Source: DATAWZ01 sp036266975
Lineage (GTDB): Bacteria; Actinomycetota; Thermoleophilia; Solirubrobacterales; Solirubrobacteraceae
Reading direction: 5' to 3'
Assembly (NCBI GenBank): GCA_036266975.1
Contig: DATAWZ010000133.1
Coordinates: forward strand, 1-6,211
Length of the DNA stretch: 6,211 nt
A model generated the notes under the pieces. The model was not told the DNA's origin, did not search any database, and saw nothing but the letters and a program-made list of their open reading frames with translations. Positions 1-5,413 of the stretch are shown one piece after another (the first letter of the stretch is position 1; the number at the start of each line of letters is the position of its first letter). Both the position numbers and the translations under genes were made by a program.

Positions 1-150
1 GTAAATCCGCTCCCGCTTCGCGGCTGCAAATCTTCGCCTGGCGGCGTCCTCGGGAGCCGAGATAGCGCTGCTGTTCCGGCTCCCTGCGTCCTGGCCATGC
101 TCGATTTTCGCTCGCGAATCGACGACCGGATTTACCGGAGGCACCACTAG
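1..150. mobile_element. MITE-like repeat element, copy A (left end cut off by the window edge)
   Basis: A non-coding, structured repeat. Its first 41 bases match positions 6171-6211 with a single difference (T at 2, C at 6172). Its right end (127-150) is the reverse complement, at 20 of 24 positions, of the left end of copy B (6156-6179). Bases 1-9 (gtaaatccg) pair perfectly with 127-135 (cggatttac). The right end finishes in CTAG at 147-150. The interior holds a perfect 8-bp stem, 52-59 (gggagccg) with 77-84 (cggctccc), and a small ccgc-ttc-gcgg hairpin at 13-23. About 15 bases are missing on the left, so an intact copy would be about 165 bp. It is too short to code for a transposase. The MITE reading is inference. 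A REP-like or structured-RNA repeat is the main alternative. Confidence 0.6.
127..150. repeat. Right terminal inverted repeat of copy A
   Basis: This is the 24-base right end of the element. Its reverse complement matches 6156-6179 at 20 of 24 positions. Bases 127-135 also match the reverse complement of 1-9 perfectly. It ends in CTAG, which is itself palindromic, so the exact element boundary (inside or outside CTAG) cannot be decided from these two copies. It carries GGAGG at 137-141, but this lies 33 bases before the ATG at 175, too far to act as its ribosome binding site. Confidence 0.65.
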
Positions 151-163
151 AGCGATCGGCGGG

Positions 164-169
164 TAGTCT
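164..169 (+). promoter_or_regulatory. Candidate -10 box for a leaderless transcript (gene at 175)
   Basis: TAGTCT fits the actinobacterial TANNNT pattern and ends 5 bases before the ATG at 175. This spacing would put the transcription start at or next to the A of the start codon. No Shine-Dalgarno sequence is visible in the 15 bases before the ATG, which agrees with leaderless translation. No good -35 hexamer is seen; its expected position (about 141-146) falls inside the repeat's right end. Confidence 0.45.
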
Positions 170-174
170 GGGCG

Positions 175-552
175 ATGTCGGCGAGCACGCCGTTGCCGGG
201 TACGCCGCTGCGCTGGGAGGATCACGTCGAGGCGCACGACTTCGCGGCGGCGGCCGACTACCTCGCGCTCGTGACCCCGCACCCGATCGAGCACTTCGTC
301 GGGAGGATGCGCACGACGGGCGACAAGTTCGCGCTCGTCCTGATCGCCAACCGGCTCACGATCGCCGGGATGGCGGTACTCGCCGTCGCGCTCGTCGGCG
401 TCGTCGTGCTCGTCGGAGACGTCATGTTCCCCACCGCCGTGGTCGTCGTCATCGGCCTGCTCGCCGCTGCGATGCTGATCGTCACGTGGGCGGTCCTTCC
501 GCTGCGCGAGCGTCTCCACCAGCTGCGACTCTCGCCGCAGCCACCGGCCTGA
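175..552 (+). CDS. Small two-helix membrane protein of unknown function
   Basis: A 125-residue protein that I do not recognise. Residues 1-50 are polar, with a WEDHVEAHDFAAAADYL stretch that could form an amphipathic helix on the cytoplasmic side. Two strongly hydrophobic segments follow, at about 60-82 and 86-110, separated by a short GDVMFPT turn. A short basic and proline-rich tail (RERLHQLRLSPQPPA) ends the protein. This predicts a helical hairpin in the inner membrane with both ends inside. The ATG at 175 is preferred because a TANNNT -10 box sits just upstream and there is no better in-frame start. It is convergent with the secreted-protein gene, with 21 bases between the stop codons. 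No catalytic motif is visible. The coding call rests on frame length, start context and coherent membrane topology; the function is unknown. Confidence 0.7.
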   Translation: MSASTPLPGTPLRWEDHVEAHDFAAAADYLALVTPHPIEHFVGRMRTTGDKFALVLIANRLTIAGMAVLAVALVGVVVLVGDVMFPTAVVVVIGLLAAAMLIVTWAVLPLRERLHQLRLSPQPPA

Positions 553-573
553 CCTCGCTCCCGAGGGCCTCTC

Positions 574-1326
574 CTACGAGACCGGCGCCGGCGTGGCGAA
601 CGTCTTGATCACCGCGCCGCTGGCCGCCAGCCAGCGTGTGGTGAAGCGCTGCTCGCCCGCCTTGGCGGCGAACCGGACGGTCGTGTAGAAGAAGTCGTCG
701 GTGACCGTGGCGCTCACCGGCGGGCCGACCGGCCCGCCGATCGTCAGCGAGGCCACGCCATTGGGGACGAGCCCGTAGGCCGGGCCGCTGTGGCTCGTGC
801 CCTGCGGGGCGATGAACGGGTCCCCGGCGAGGATCTCCGCGCGGGTCGCCGGGCCCGGGGCGCCGACGCCCTCGGGCGCGCCGACGGGGACGATGCTCAG
901 CGCGCCGCGCGCCTGGGCGCGGGCGGCACGCTCGAGCGGGCGCAGCTCGGAGGCGGGCACCCCGACCTTGCACGCACGCGGTACGGCCGCCGCGGCGACC
1001 ACCGGCAGCACGAAGTAGCGCGTGCCGCCCTCGGTGGCGAGCAGGCGCGCCGAGGCGACCCACAGCTTGGTGAAGCCGACCCTGGGGATCGCGCTGTGCG
1101 GCAGCGCGTCGGCCGCCGTGGCCGGGCGCTCGAGGACGCCCAGCAGCGAGCGCAGGGCGGCGGGGGCGGGGCTGTGCAGCAGGCGCGGGCGGGTGCTCTC
1201 CTCGCGCTCGGTCGCCTTCGCGCACCGGGAGAGCCCGAGCGGCGCGTCGGCGTGCGCCAGCGTCGCGCCGCCGAGCGCGGCGGCGCTCAGGGCGATGGCG
1301 ACGGCCGGTTGCCTGACACGGAGCAT
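574..1326 (-). CDS. Secreted protein of unknown function
   Basis: A 250-residue protein with a clear Sec signal peptide: basic start (MLRVRQ), hydrophobic core (about 8-22) and an AHA-DA type cleavage site near residue 26. It should therefore be exported. The mature part has only two cysteines (C35 and C119), which could form a disulfide bond. The N-terminal half is Ala/Pro/Arg-rich. The C-terminal part (about 175-250) has a beta-rich look, with GLVPNGVASLTIGG followed by ATVTDDFFYTTVRF. Similar 'VPxGVAxVT ... NxFF' tails occur, from memory, in secreted proteins of Solirubrobacterales; I cannot verify that here. No lipobox, transmembrane anchor or enzyme motif is seen. The ATG at 1326 is chosen because it begins the signal peptide directly. 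The gene is divergent from holA, with 46 bases between start codons. Confidence 0.75.
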   Translation of the reverse strand: MLRVRQPAVAIALSAAALGGATLAHADAPLGLSRCAKATEREESTRPRLLHSPAPAALRSLLGVLERPATAADALPHSAIPRVGFTKLWVASARLLATEGGTRYFVLPVVAAAAVPRACKVGVPASELRPLERAARAQARGALSIVPVGAPEGVGAPGPATRAEILAGDPFIAPQGTSHSGPAYGLVPNGVASLTIGGPVGPPVSATVTDDFFYTTVRFAAKAGEQRFTTRWLAASGAVIKTFATPAPVS

Positions 1327-1358
1327 GCAGGCGGCGCATACCCGTCGGCCGGGGCGCC

Positions 1359-1364
1359 TACACT
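1359..1364 (+). promoter_or_regulatory. Candidate -10 box for the holA-cinA unit
   Basis: TACACT fits TANNNT and ends 8 bases before the ATG at 1373, the spacing expected for a leaderless transcript. No Shine-Dalgarno sequence precedes the ATG. No convincing -35 hexamer is visible. It lies in the 46-base divergent gap between the secreted-protein gene and holA. Confidence 0.45.
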
Positions 1365-1372
1365 CCCGCGCG

Positions 1373-2380
1373 ATGCCCGCGCTGAAGCCCGCCTACCTGA
1401 TCCATGGCGATGACCACGGGCGCATCGCCGAGCGCCGCGCCAACCTGCGCGCGCTGGCCGAGAGCCAGGTCGGCGCCGGCGGCTACGAGGTGCTCGAGGG
1501 CGACGCGGGGAGCGCCGAGGCGGTGGGCCTCGCACTGTCGGCCATGACCCTGTCGGTCGGGCACCGGATCGTCATCGTCGAGGGCGCCGAGCGCTACACC
1601 GACGCCCAGGTCGAGAGCCACCTCGTGCCGGTGCTGCAGACCCCGCCGCCGGAGACCACCGTCGCCTTCTTCGCTCGCGAGGAGGGCCGGGCCAAGGCGC
1701 CCAAGGCGCTGCACGGGCTCGTCAAGAAGGCGGGCGGGGAGGTCGCCGAGGAGGGGACGGTCAAGCCCTGGGAGCTGCCCGCGTGGGTGCGCTCGCAGGC
1801 CGAGCGGCTCGGCCTGACGATGGACGCCGGCGCGGCGCGCGCGCTGGTGGCGCAGGTCGGCGAGCGTCAGCAGCGGCTGCTGCGCGAGATCGAGCGCCTC
1901 GTGCTCGAGCTCGACCCCGGCGCGACGCTGCACGAGGAGGACGTCCAGGGGGCCGCCGCGCACTCCTGCGAGCGCAAGGTGTGGGCGCTGGCCGACGCCG
2001 CGGCCGCCGGCGACGGCACCGCCGCGCTGCGCACCTTCCTGGCCCTGCGCGACCAGGGCGAGCGGCTCGGCGGCATGAGCTACTGGATGGCCCAGCGGCT
2101 GCGTCTGGCCCTCGAGGTCGCCGGCCGGCTGGCGGCCGGCGAGCCCGCCTCGGCGATCAGCCGGGGGCTGCGGATGCCACCCAAGGCGGCCGAGCGCTTC
2201 ATCGCCGACGCGCGCCGCAGCGATCCCGACCGCCTGGCCCAGGCGCTCGCGGCGCTCGCCGACCTCGAGCTCGACACGCGCGGCGGGGCGCGCGTGCTCG
2301 GTGATCGGCGCGTGCGCGGCGCCCTGGACGAGCCGACCCAGATGGTGATGATGCTCGCCGAGCTGGCGGTGAGCGCGTGA
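1373..2380 (+). CDS. holA: DNA polymerase III subunit delta
   Basis: A 335-residue protein, normal length for the delta subunit of the replicative clamp loader, which opens the DnaN sliding clamp and loads it at primed DNA. The N-terminal domain begins with the typical AYLIHGDDHGRIAERR nucleotide-fold segment (about 6-21). It continues through MTLSVGHRIVIVEGAERY (about 54-72) and a TTVAFFAREEG strand. The middle has the ELPAWV ... RLGLTMDAGAARALVAQVGERQQRLLREIERL segment typical of HolA. The C-terminal helical collar domain includes VWALADAAAAGDGTAALRTFLALRDQGE and a YWMAQRLRLALEVA helix. The frame stays open upstream to 1022, but that stretch is antisense to the secreted-protein gene. The ATG at 1373 starts exactly at the family's N-terminus and has a -10 box 8 bases upstream. 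The stop overlaps the next start by GTGA, so the two genes are probably cotranscribed. Confidence 0.93.
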   Translation: MPALKPAYLIHGDDHGRIAERRANLRALAESQVGAGGYEVLEGDAGSAEAVGLALSAMTLSVGHRIVIVEGAERYTDAQVESHLVPVLQTPPPETTVAFFAREEGRAKAPKALHGLVKKAGGEVAEEGTVKPWELPAWVRSQAERLGLTMDAGAARALVAQVGERQQRLLREIERLVLELDPGATLHEEDVQGAAAHSCERKVWALADAAAAGDGTAALRTFLALRDQGERLGGMSYWMAQRLRLALEVAGRLAAGEPASAISRGLRMPPKAAERFIADARRSDPDRLAQALAALADLELDTRGGARVLGDRRVRGALDEPTQMVMMLAELAVSA

Positions 2381-2853
2381 TCGACGCCACGCCGATCGCC
2401 GAGCGGCTGTTCGCCCGCCGGGAGAAGATCACCGTGACCGAGTCCTCGGCCGGCGGGCTGATCTCCGCGGCGCTGCTCGCCATCCCGGGCGCGAGCCGCT
2501 ACTACCTGGGTGGCACGATCATCTACAGCCTCGAGGGCATCGCGGCGCAGATCGGCGAGATCCCGCCGGACACGCGCAGCTCCTCCGAGCCGTTCGCCCG
2601 CTTCCTGGCCCGGACCTCGCGCGCCAAGCTCGGCGCCGACTGGGCCGTCGCGGAGACCGGCGCCAGCGGGCCGAGCGGGAACCGCTACGGCGATCCGTCC
2701 GGCCACGCCTGGCTGGCGGTGGCCGGCCCCGGCGAGCTGCTGCTCACCGAGCACGTGCTCACCGGCTCGGACGACCGCGAGGCGAACATGGCCGCCTTCG
2801 CGGCCGCCGCGCTCGCCCTGCTCGGGCGCGCGCTCAGCGACGCGAGCGGATGA
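2377..2853 (+). CDS. CinA C-terminal domain protein (PncC-like, atypical)
   Basis: A 158-residue stand-alone CinA C-terminal domain. Canonical members (PncC) hydrolyse nicotinamide mononucleotide to nicotinate mononucleotide in the NAD recycling pathway. Family marks seen: TVTESSAGG (19-27, counterpart of TAESCTGG), PGASRYYLGGTIIYS (37-51), LGADWAVAETGASGPSG (85-101) and a LAVAGPGE strand. The segment after the tyrosine reads YSLEGIAAQIG, where canonical PncC has YSNxxK, so the conserved lysine is replaced by isoleucine (I55). The SSSEPFARFLA and GNRYGDPSGHAWLAV segments resemble a divergent CinA subfamily rather than classical PncC; this is a memory-based judgement. The GTG start overlaps the holA stop by 4 bases, indicating translational coupling. 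The 3' end overlaps the convergent P450 gene by 20 bases. The fold is confident, but the NMN deamidase activity is doubtful. Confidence 0.85.
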   Translation: MIDATPIAERLFARREKITVTESSAGGLISAALLAIPGASRYYLGGTIIYSLEGIAAQIGEIPPDTRSSSEPFARFLARTSRAKLGADWAVAETGASGPSGNRYGDPSGHAWLAVAGPGELLLTEHVLTGSDDREANMAAFAAAALALLGRALSDASG

Positions 2854-4261
2854 TCACCCGCGCGCCGCCGCGCGGGATCATCGTCACGTTACGGTGCACG
2901 ACCCGCTCGGGCTCGGGCGCCGCCGGGTCCAGCTCGATGTCCAGCCGGCGGACCATCGCCTCCAGGACCACGCGCTGCTCGGCCATGGCCAGCGCGGCGC
3001 CCAGGCAGCGCCGGGTGCCGCCGCCGAACGGGATCCACTCGTAGGTCCCGGGCTTGCGGCCCAGCCAGCGCTCGGGGCGGTAGGCGAACGGGTCGGGGTA
3101 GAGGTCCTCGCGGTGGTGCAGCAGCGCGATCGACATGATGATCGGCGTGTCGGCCGGGACGACGTAGCCGCCCAGGCGCCACGGGACGGCCACGCGCCGC
3201 CCGATCGAGGGGATCACGGGGCGCGTGCGCATCGCCTCGACGATCACGGCCTCGATCTGCTCGGCCTTGTCGTCGGCGTCGGTGCGCACGGCCTCGCGCA
3301 GGCGCTCGTGGGCCTGCGGGAAGCGCACCAGGCGCTCCCACGTCCAGGCCAACGAGTTGGCCGTCGTCTCAAAGCCGGCGAGCACGAGCGTGAGCAGCTC
3401 ATCGCGCAGCTCGCGGTCCGAGAGCGGCTCGCCGTCCTCGGTGCGGGCGCGCATGATCAGCGACATGATGTCGGTGCGCTCCTGCAGGTCGGACACCCGG
3501 CGACGCTCGCGGATGATCGGGTAGGTCACCGCGTCGAGCAGGGCGACCCCCTGCTTGGTCAGGCCGACGGGCTCGTCGTGACCGAGGTTCAGCAGCTCGG
3601 CGAGCTGCGCGACCGGCCAGGTCGAGACCTGGGCGATGTGCTTGACCACCTGGCGTAGGCGGTACTCGGGCGAGCTGCGCTTGGGCACGCCCTCGAAGCC
3701 GAAGATCCCGGCCATGATCACGTCGAGCGTGATCGCCTGCATCCGCGGCGCGAGCTGCACCGGGGCGCCGACCGGCCAGCGGTCGATCTCCTTCTCGGTC
3801 GCCTCGGAGATCATCTGGGAGTAGCGCTCGATCGCCTCGCCATGGAAGGGCGGCAGCAGCAGCTTGCGCTGACGCAGGTGGCGCGGGCCGTTGGCGGTGA
3901 GCACGGAGTTGGGGCCGACGACCGGCTTCAGCGGCGACTCGGCGGTGATCGAGGGGGCGATGCTGGGGTCGGCCTTGAACAGCGAGCGCACGTGATCGGG
4001 GTGGCAGGTGATCGTCGGCGTGCCGCGCACGATCCCGTCGAACTGGAAGGTCTCGCCGAGCTCGCGCCGCCAGCGGAAGACGAACTCGAGCTGGCGCTGG
4101 TTGATGCGCAGGATCTGCGCCGTGCGCGGGAGCGCGACCCGCGGCGGCGCGGGGAGGCTCAGGTCCTCGGGCTGGGCGGGGCCGGCGGGGGAGGGGGCCA
4201 CCTCGCCGACGAGCGAGGTTGCGGTCGCGACGGGCGGATGCTCGGCTTCGACGGTGCTCAT
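2834..4261 (-). CDS. Cytochrome P450
   Basis: A 475-residue soluble haem monooxygenase. Diagnostic motifs are all present: I-helix oxygen-activation motif LAGFETTANS (A295, G296, E298, T299), K-helix ExxR (E342-A-M-R345), PERW (396-399) and the haem-ligand loop FGGGTRRCLG, with the proximal cysteine at C419. An HLRQRKLLLPPFHG segment corresponds to the C-helix, whose basic residues contact haem propionates. The first 45 or so residues are Ala/Pro/Glu-rich and probably disordered; there is no membrane anchor. It is longer than the roughly 400-residue typical bacterial form, and it resembles the CYP110/CYP135/CYP138-like group more than camphor-type P450s (tentative). The ATG at 4261 is chosen over an in-frame start 16 codons upstream because AGGAGG lies 7 bases before it. 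No ferredoxin or reductase gene is adjacent, so the redox partner is elsewhere. Substrate unknown. Divergent from the TetR gene that probably controls it. Confidence 0.93.
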   Translation of the reverse strand: MSTVEAEHPPVATATSLVGEVAPSPAGPAQPEDLSLPAPPRVALPRTAQILRINQRQLEFVFRWRRELGETFQFDGIVRGTPTITCHPDHVRSLFKADPSIAPSITAESPLKPVVGPNSVLTANGPRHLRQRKLLLPPFHGEAIERYSQMISEATEKEIDRWPVGAPVQLAPRMQAITLDVIMAGIFGFEGVPKRSSPEYRLRQVVKHIAQVSTWPVAQLAELLNLGHDEPVGLTKQGVALLDAVTYPIIRERRRVSDLQERTDIMSLIMRARTEDGEPLSDRELRDELLTLVLAGFETTANSLAWTWERLVRFPQAHERLREAVRTDADDKAEQIEAVIVEAMRTRPVIPSIGRRVAVPWRLGGYVVPADTPIIMSIALLHHREDLYPDPFAYRPERWLGRKPGTYEWIPFGGGTRRCLGAALAMAEQRVVLEAMVRRLDIELDPAAPEPERVVHRNVTMIPRGGARVIIRSRR

Positions 4262-4268
4262 CAGGTTG

Positions 4269-4274
4269 CCTCCT
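4269..4274 (-). promoter_or_regulatory. Strong ribosome binding site of the P450 gene
   Basis: On the minus strand this reads AGGAGG, 7 bases before the ATG at 4261-4259. It decides the start: the longer frame beginning at 4309 has no such signal and would extend into the intergenic regulatory region. It contrasts with the apparently leaderless starts of several neighbours. Confidence 0.75.
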
Positions 4275-4295
4275 GCAAGATCGGGGCGTCGTTCT

Positions 4296-4331
4296 CTCTC
4301 AGGTAACATACTTAACAGATTTGGCTGAGAG
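4296..4331. promoter_or_regulatory. Inverted repeat, candidate TetR operator between P450 and tetR
   Basis: Perfect 7-bp arms, CTCTCAG at 4296-4302 and CTGAGAG at 4325-4331, flank a 22-base AT-rich centre in the otherwise GC-rich window. The site covers the likely -35 of the tetR promoter and lies beside the P450 promoter. TetR regulators commonly bind such sites in the gap between divergent genes and repress both. The wide spacing is more than a single dimer usually spans, so either two dimers bind or the true operator is a less perfect site within the centre. Assignment to this regulator rests on position only. Confidence 0.4.
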
Positions 4332-4339
4332 TGTAAAGT
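4312..4339 (+). promoter_or_regulatory. Candidate promoter of the TetR gene (leaderless)
   Basis: A -35 TTAACA (4312-4317, five of six to TTGACA) is separated by 16 bases from a -10 TAAAGT (4334-4339). The ATG at 4347 follows 7 bases after the -10, so the transcript would be leaderless. This favours the ATG at 4347 over the in-frame GTG at 4338, which overlaps the -10 box. On the opposite strand, TTTACA (4332-4337) could serve as the -35 of the P450 promoter, but its -10 partner is weak. Confidence 0.5.
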
Positions 4340-4346
4340 GCGTCAC

Positions 4347-4940
4347 ATGAGCTCCGCCGCCGTCGAGTCCCCGACCCGCGATCGCATCCTCGACGCGCTG
4401 GTCCAGTGCATCGTCGAGAACGGCATGCGCAAGGTCACCGTCGACGACGTCGCCCAGCGCGCCGAGCTCTCGCGCGTGACCCTCTACAGCTACTTCTCGG
4501 GTAAGCAGGCGATGATCCAGGAGGCCGTCGTGCGCGAGACCGAGCGCTTCCTGGCCGAGCTCGAGCGCGTGGCTGAGTCGCACGAGACGCCCGAGGAGCG
4601 CTTGGTCGAGACCTTCGCCTTCGCCTACCGACACCTGCGCGCCCATCCTCTCGTGCAGCGGATGGTCCGCTTCGAGCCCGAGCTGCTCGCGAGCCACATG
4701 GCCCGCGAGGCGCCCGCCCTCGTGACCGCGCGTGCCTGGGTGGCCGACCGCTTCGCGCACGCCGCCGAGGGCACGCTCCCGCCCGAGGAGGTCGAGCAGG
4801 CCGCCGAGCTGGTCGTGCGCACCGTGCACTCGCTGATCATCGTCCCCGAGAGCACCTTCGGCCTGGATGACCCCGACGGCCCGCAGCGCTACGCGCGGCG
4901 CTGGCTGCTGCCGGCGATCGCCGGCCCGCCGGCGCGCTGA
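4347..4940 (+). CDS. TetR/AcrR-family transcriptional regulator
   Basis: A 197-residue cytoplasmic repressor-type protein. The N-terminal DNA-binding domain is clear: RDRILDALVQCIVENGMRKVTVDDVAQRAELSRVTLYSYFSGKQAMIQEAV (about 11-61), with the helix-turn-helix at about 29-48 and the family's YSYFSGK recognition-helix end. The C-terminal part (about 65-197) is an all-helical ligand-binding and dimerisation domain, including FAFAYRHLRAHPLVQRMVRFEPELL and EEVEQAAELVVRTVHSLIIVPES. The ligand cannot be predicted. Start: the ATG at 4347 sits 7 bases after a -10 box; a GTG at 4338 (three codons longer) is the alternative. It is divergent from the P450 gene with 85 bases between starts. The usual arrangement is that such a regulator represses itself and the divergent enzyme until a substrate-like ligand binds. 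It is convergent with the DUF3037 gene, 92 bases away. Confidence 0.9.
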   Translation: MSSAAVESPTRDRILDALVQCIVENGMRKVTVDDVAQRAELSRVTLYSYFSGKQAMIQEAVVRETERFLAELERVAESHETPEERLVETFAFAYRHLRAHPLVQRMVRFEPELLASHMAREAPALVTARAWVADRFAHAAEGTLPPEEVEQAAELVVRTVHSLIIVPESTFGLDDPDGPQRYARRWLLPAIAGPPAR

Positions 4941-5032
4941 CACCCGGGCGCGAGCGGCGTCGTGCGCTGGCTTTGCGTCCCATACGGACGACAGACCAGC
5001 CACCGGCGCACCGCGGCCGAGCGCTCCGCCCC

Positions 5033-5413
5033 TCAGCTACCCACGAGCGTCGCCGCGAGGTGGGCCAGCGTCGCCGCCGCGTCCTCGCACAGCCCGGTGT
5101 GCACCGGCCCGGGCTGCACGAGCGTGCTCGCCGGCGCCACGAGCCAGCCGAAGCGCTCGCTCGCCGGCAGCGAAGCGAGCTCGCCCCCGTCCGGCGCCCC
5201 GGCGGCGACCGCCGCCCGCAGCGCGAGCGCCGCGCGCACCGTCTCCACATCAAGGCCGGGGGCAACCAACAGCAGCCGCGCCTCCTCCAGCCGCACCTCG
5301 GCGCCCAGAAAGCGCAGCCGCGGGCTGTAGAGCACCACGCCGACGTTGAGCTGCTCGCCGCGCAGGGCGTCGGGCACGACCCGCCACAGCGCGTACTGGT
5401 AGGCCTCGCTCAC
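5033..5413 (-). CDS. DUF3037 family protein
   Basis: A 126-residue protein matching the DUF3037 pattern: an N-terminal YQYALWRVVPDALRGEQLNVGVVLY (5-29), then a strand with R-L-R-F, a middle helix region (VETVRAALALRAAV), and a C-terminal FGWLVAPASTLVQPGPVHTGLCEDAAATLAHL segment. The function of this family is not established. The GTG at 5413 is preferred because it overlaps the upstream kinase stop as GTGA, the same coupling seen in holA-cinA. An in-frame GTG four codons earlier (5425) is possible. The pairing with a HipA-like kinase is a recurrent arrangement in Actinomycetota, from memory, which suggests the two proteins work together. There are no membrane segments or signal peptide, so it is probably cytoplasmic. 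Confidence 0.85.
   Translation of the reverse strand: MSEAYQYALWRVVPDALRGEQLNVGVVLYSPRLRFLGAEVRLEEARLLLVAPGLDVETVRAALALRAAVAAGAPDGGELASLPASERFGWLVAPASTLVQPGPVHTGLCEDAAATLAHLAATLVGS

Noticed and set aside
98..151. A 17-codon frame at the right end of copy A, starting at ATG 98
   Set aside because: It ends at the TAG formed by the repeat's own CTAG, has no ribosome binding site, and its sequence is constrained by the inverted repeat. There is no support for a peptide.
482..1339. A 285-residue minus-strand frame overlapping the secreted-protein gene
   Set aside because: Its translation is extremely Arg-rich, while the other minus-strand frame (574-1326) has a clean signal peptide and balanced composition.
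1022..1372. N-terminal extension of the holA frame
   Set aside because: It is antisense to the secreted-protein gene, composition is Arg/Ala/Ser-rich, and the HolA family N-terminus begins exactly at the ATG at 1373.
2510..3658. A 382-residue open frame on the plus strand
   Set aside because: It lies across the CinA-like gene's end and antisense to the P450, has a low-complexity Arg/Ala/Pro/His composition and no motif. It is a GC-bias shadow frame.
4265..4282. A possible third copy of the repeat upstream of the P450
   Set aside because: It shares only the 10 bases CCTCCTGCAA with the repeat end; flanking bases differ and there is no CTAG. The match is explained by a common Shine-Dalgarno context.
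4976..4990. Hairpin CGTCC-CATAC-GGACG between the convergent tetR and DUF3037 genes as a terminator
   Set aside because: Only 5 bp long with no T tract on either strand. Stems of this size are expected by chance in such GC-rich DNA.
4299..5003. Minus-strand 234-residue frame antisense to tetR
   Set aside because: His/Gly/Ala/Arg-rich shadow frame with no recognisable domain. The plus-strand TetR frame has a full helix-turn-helix.
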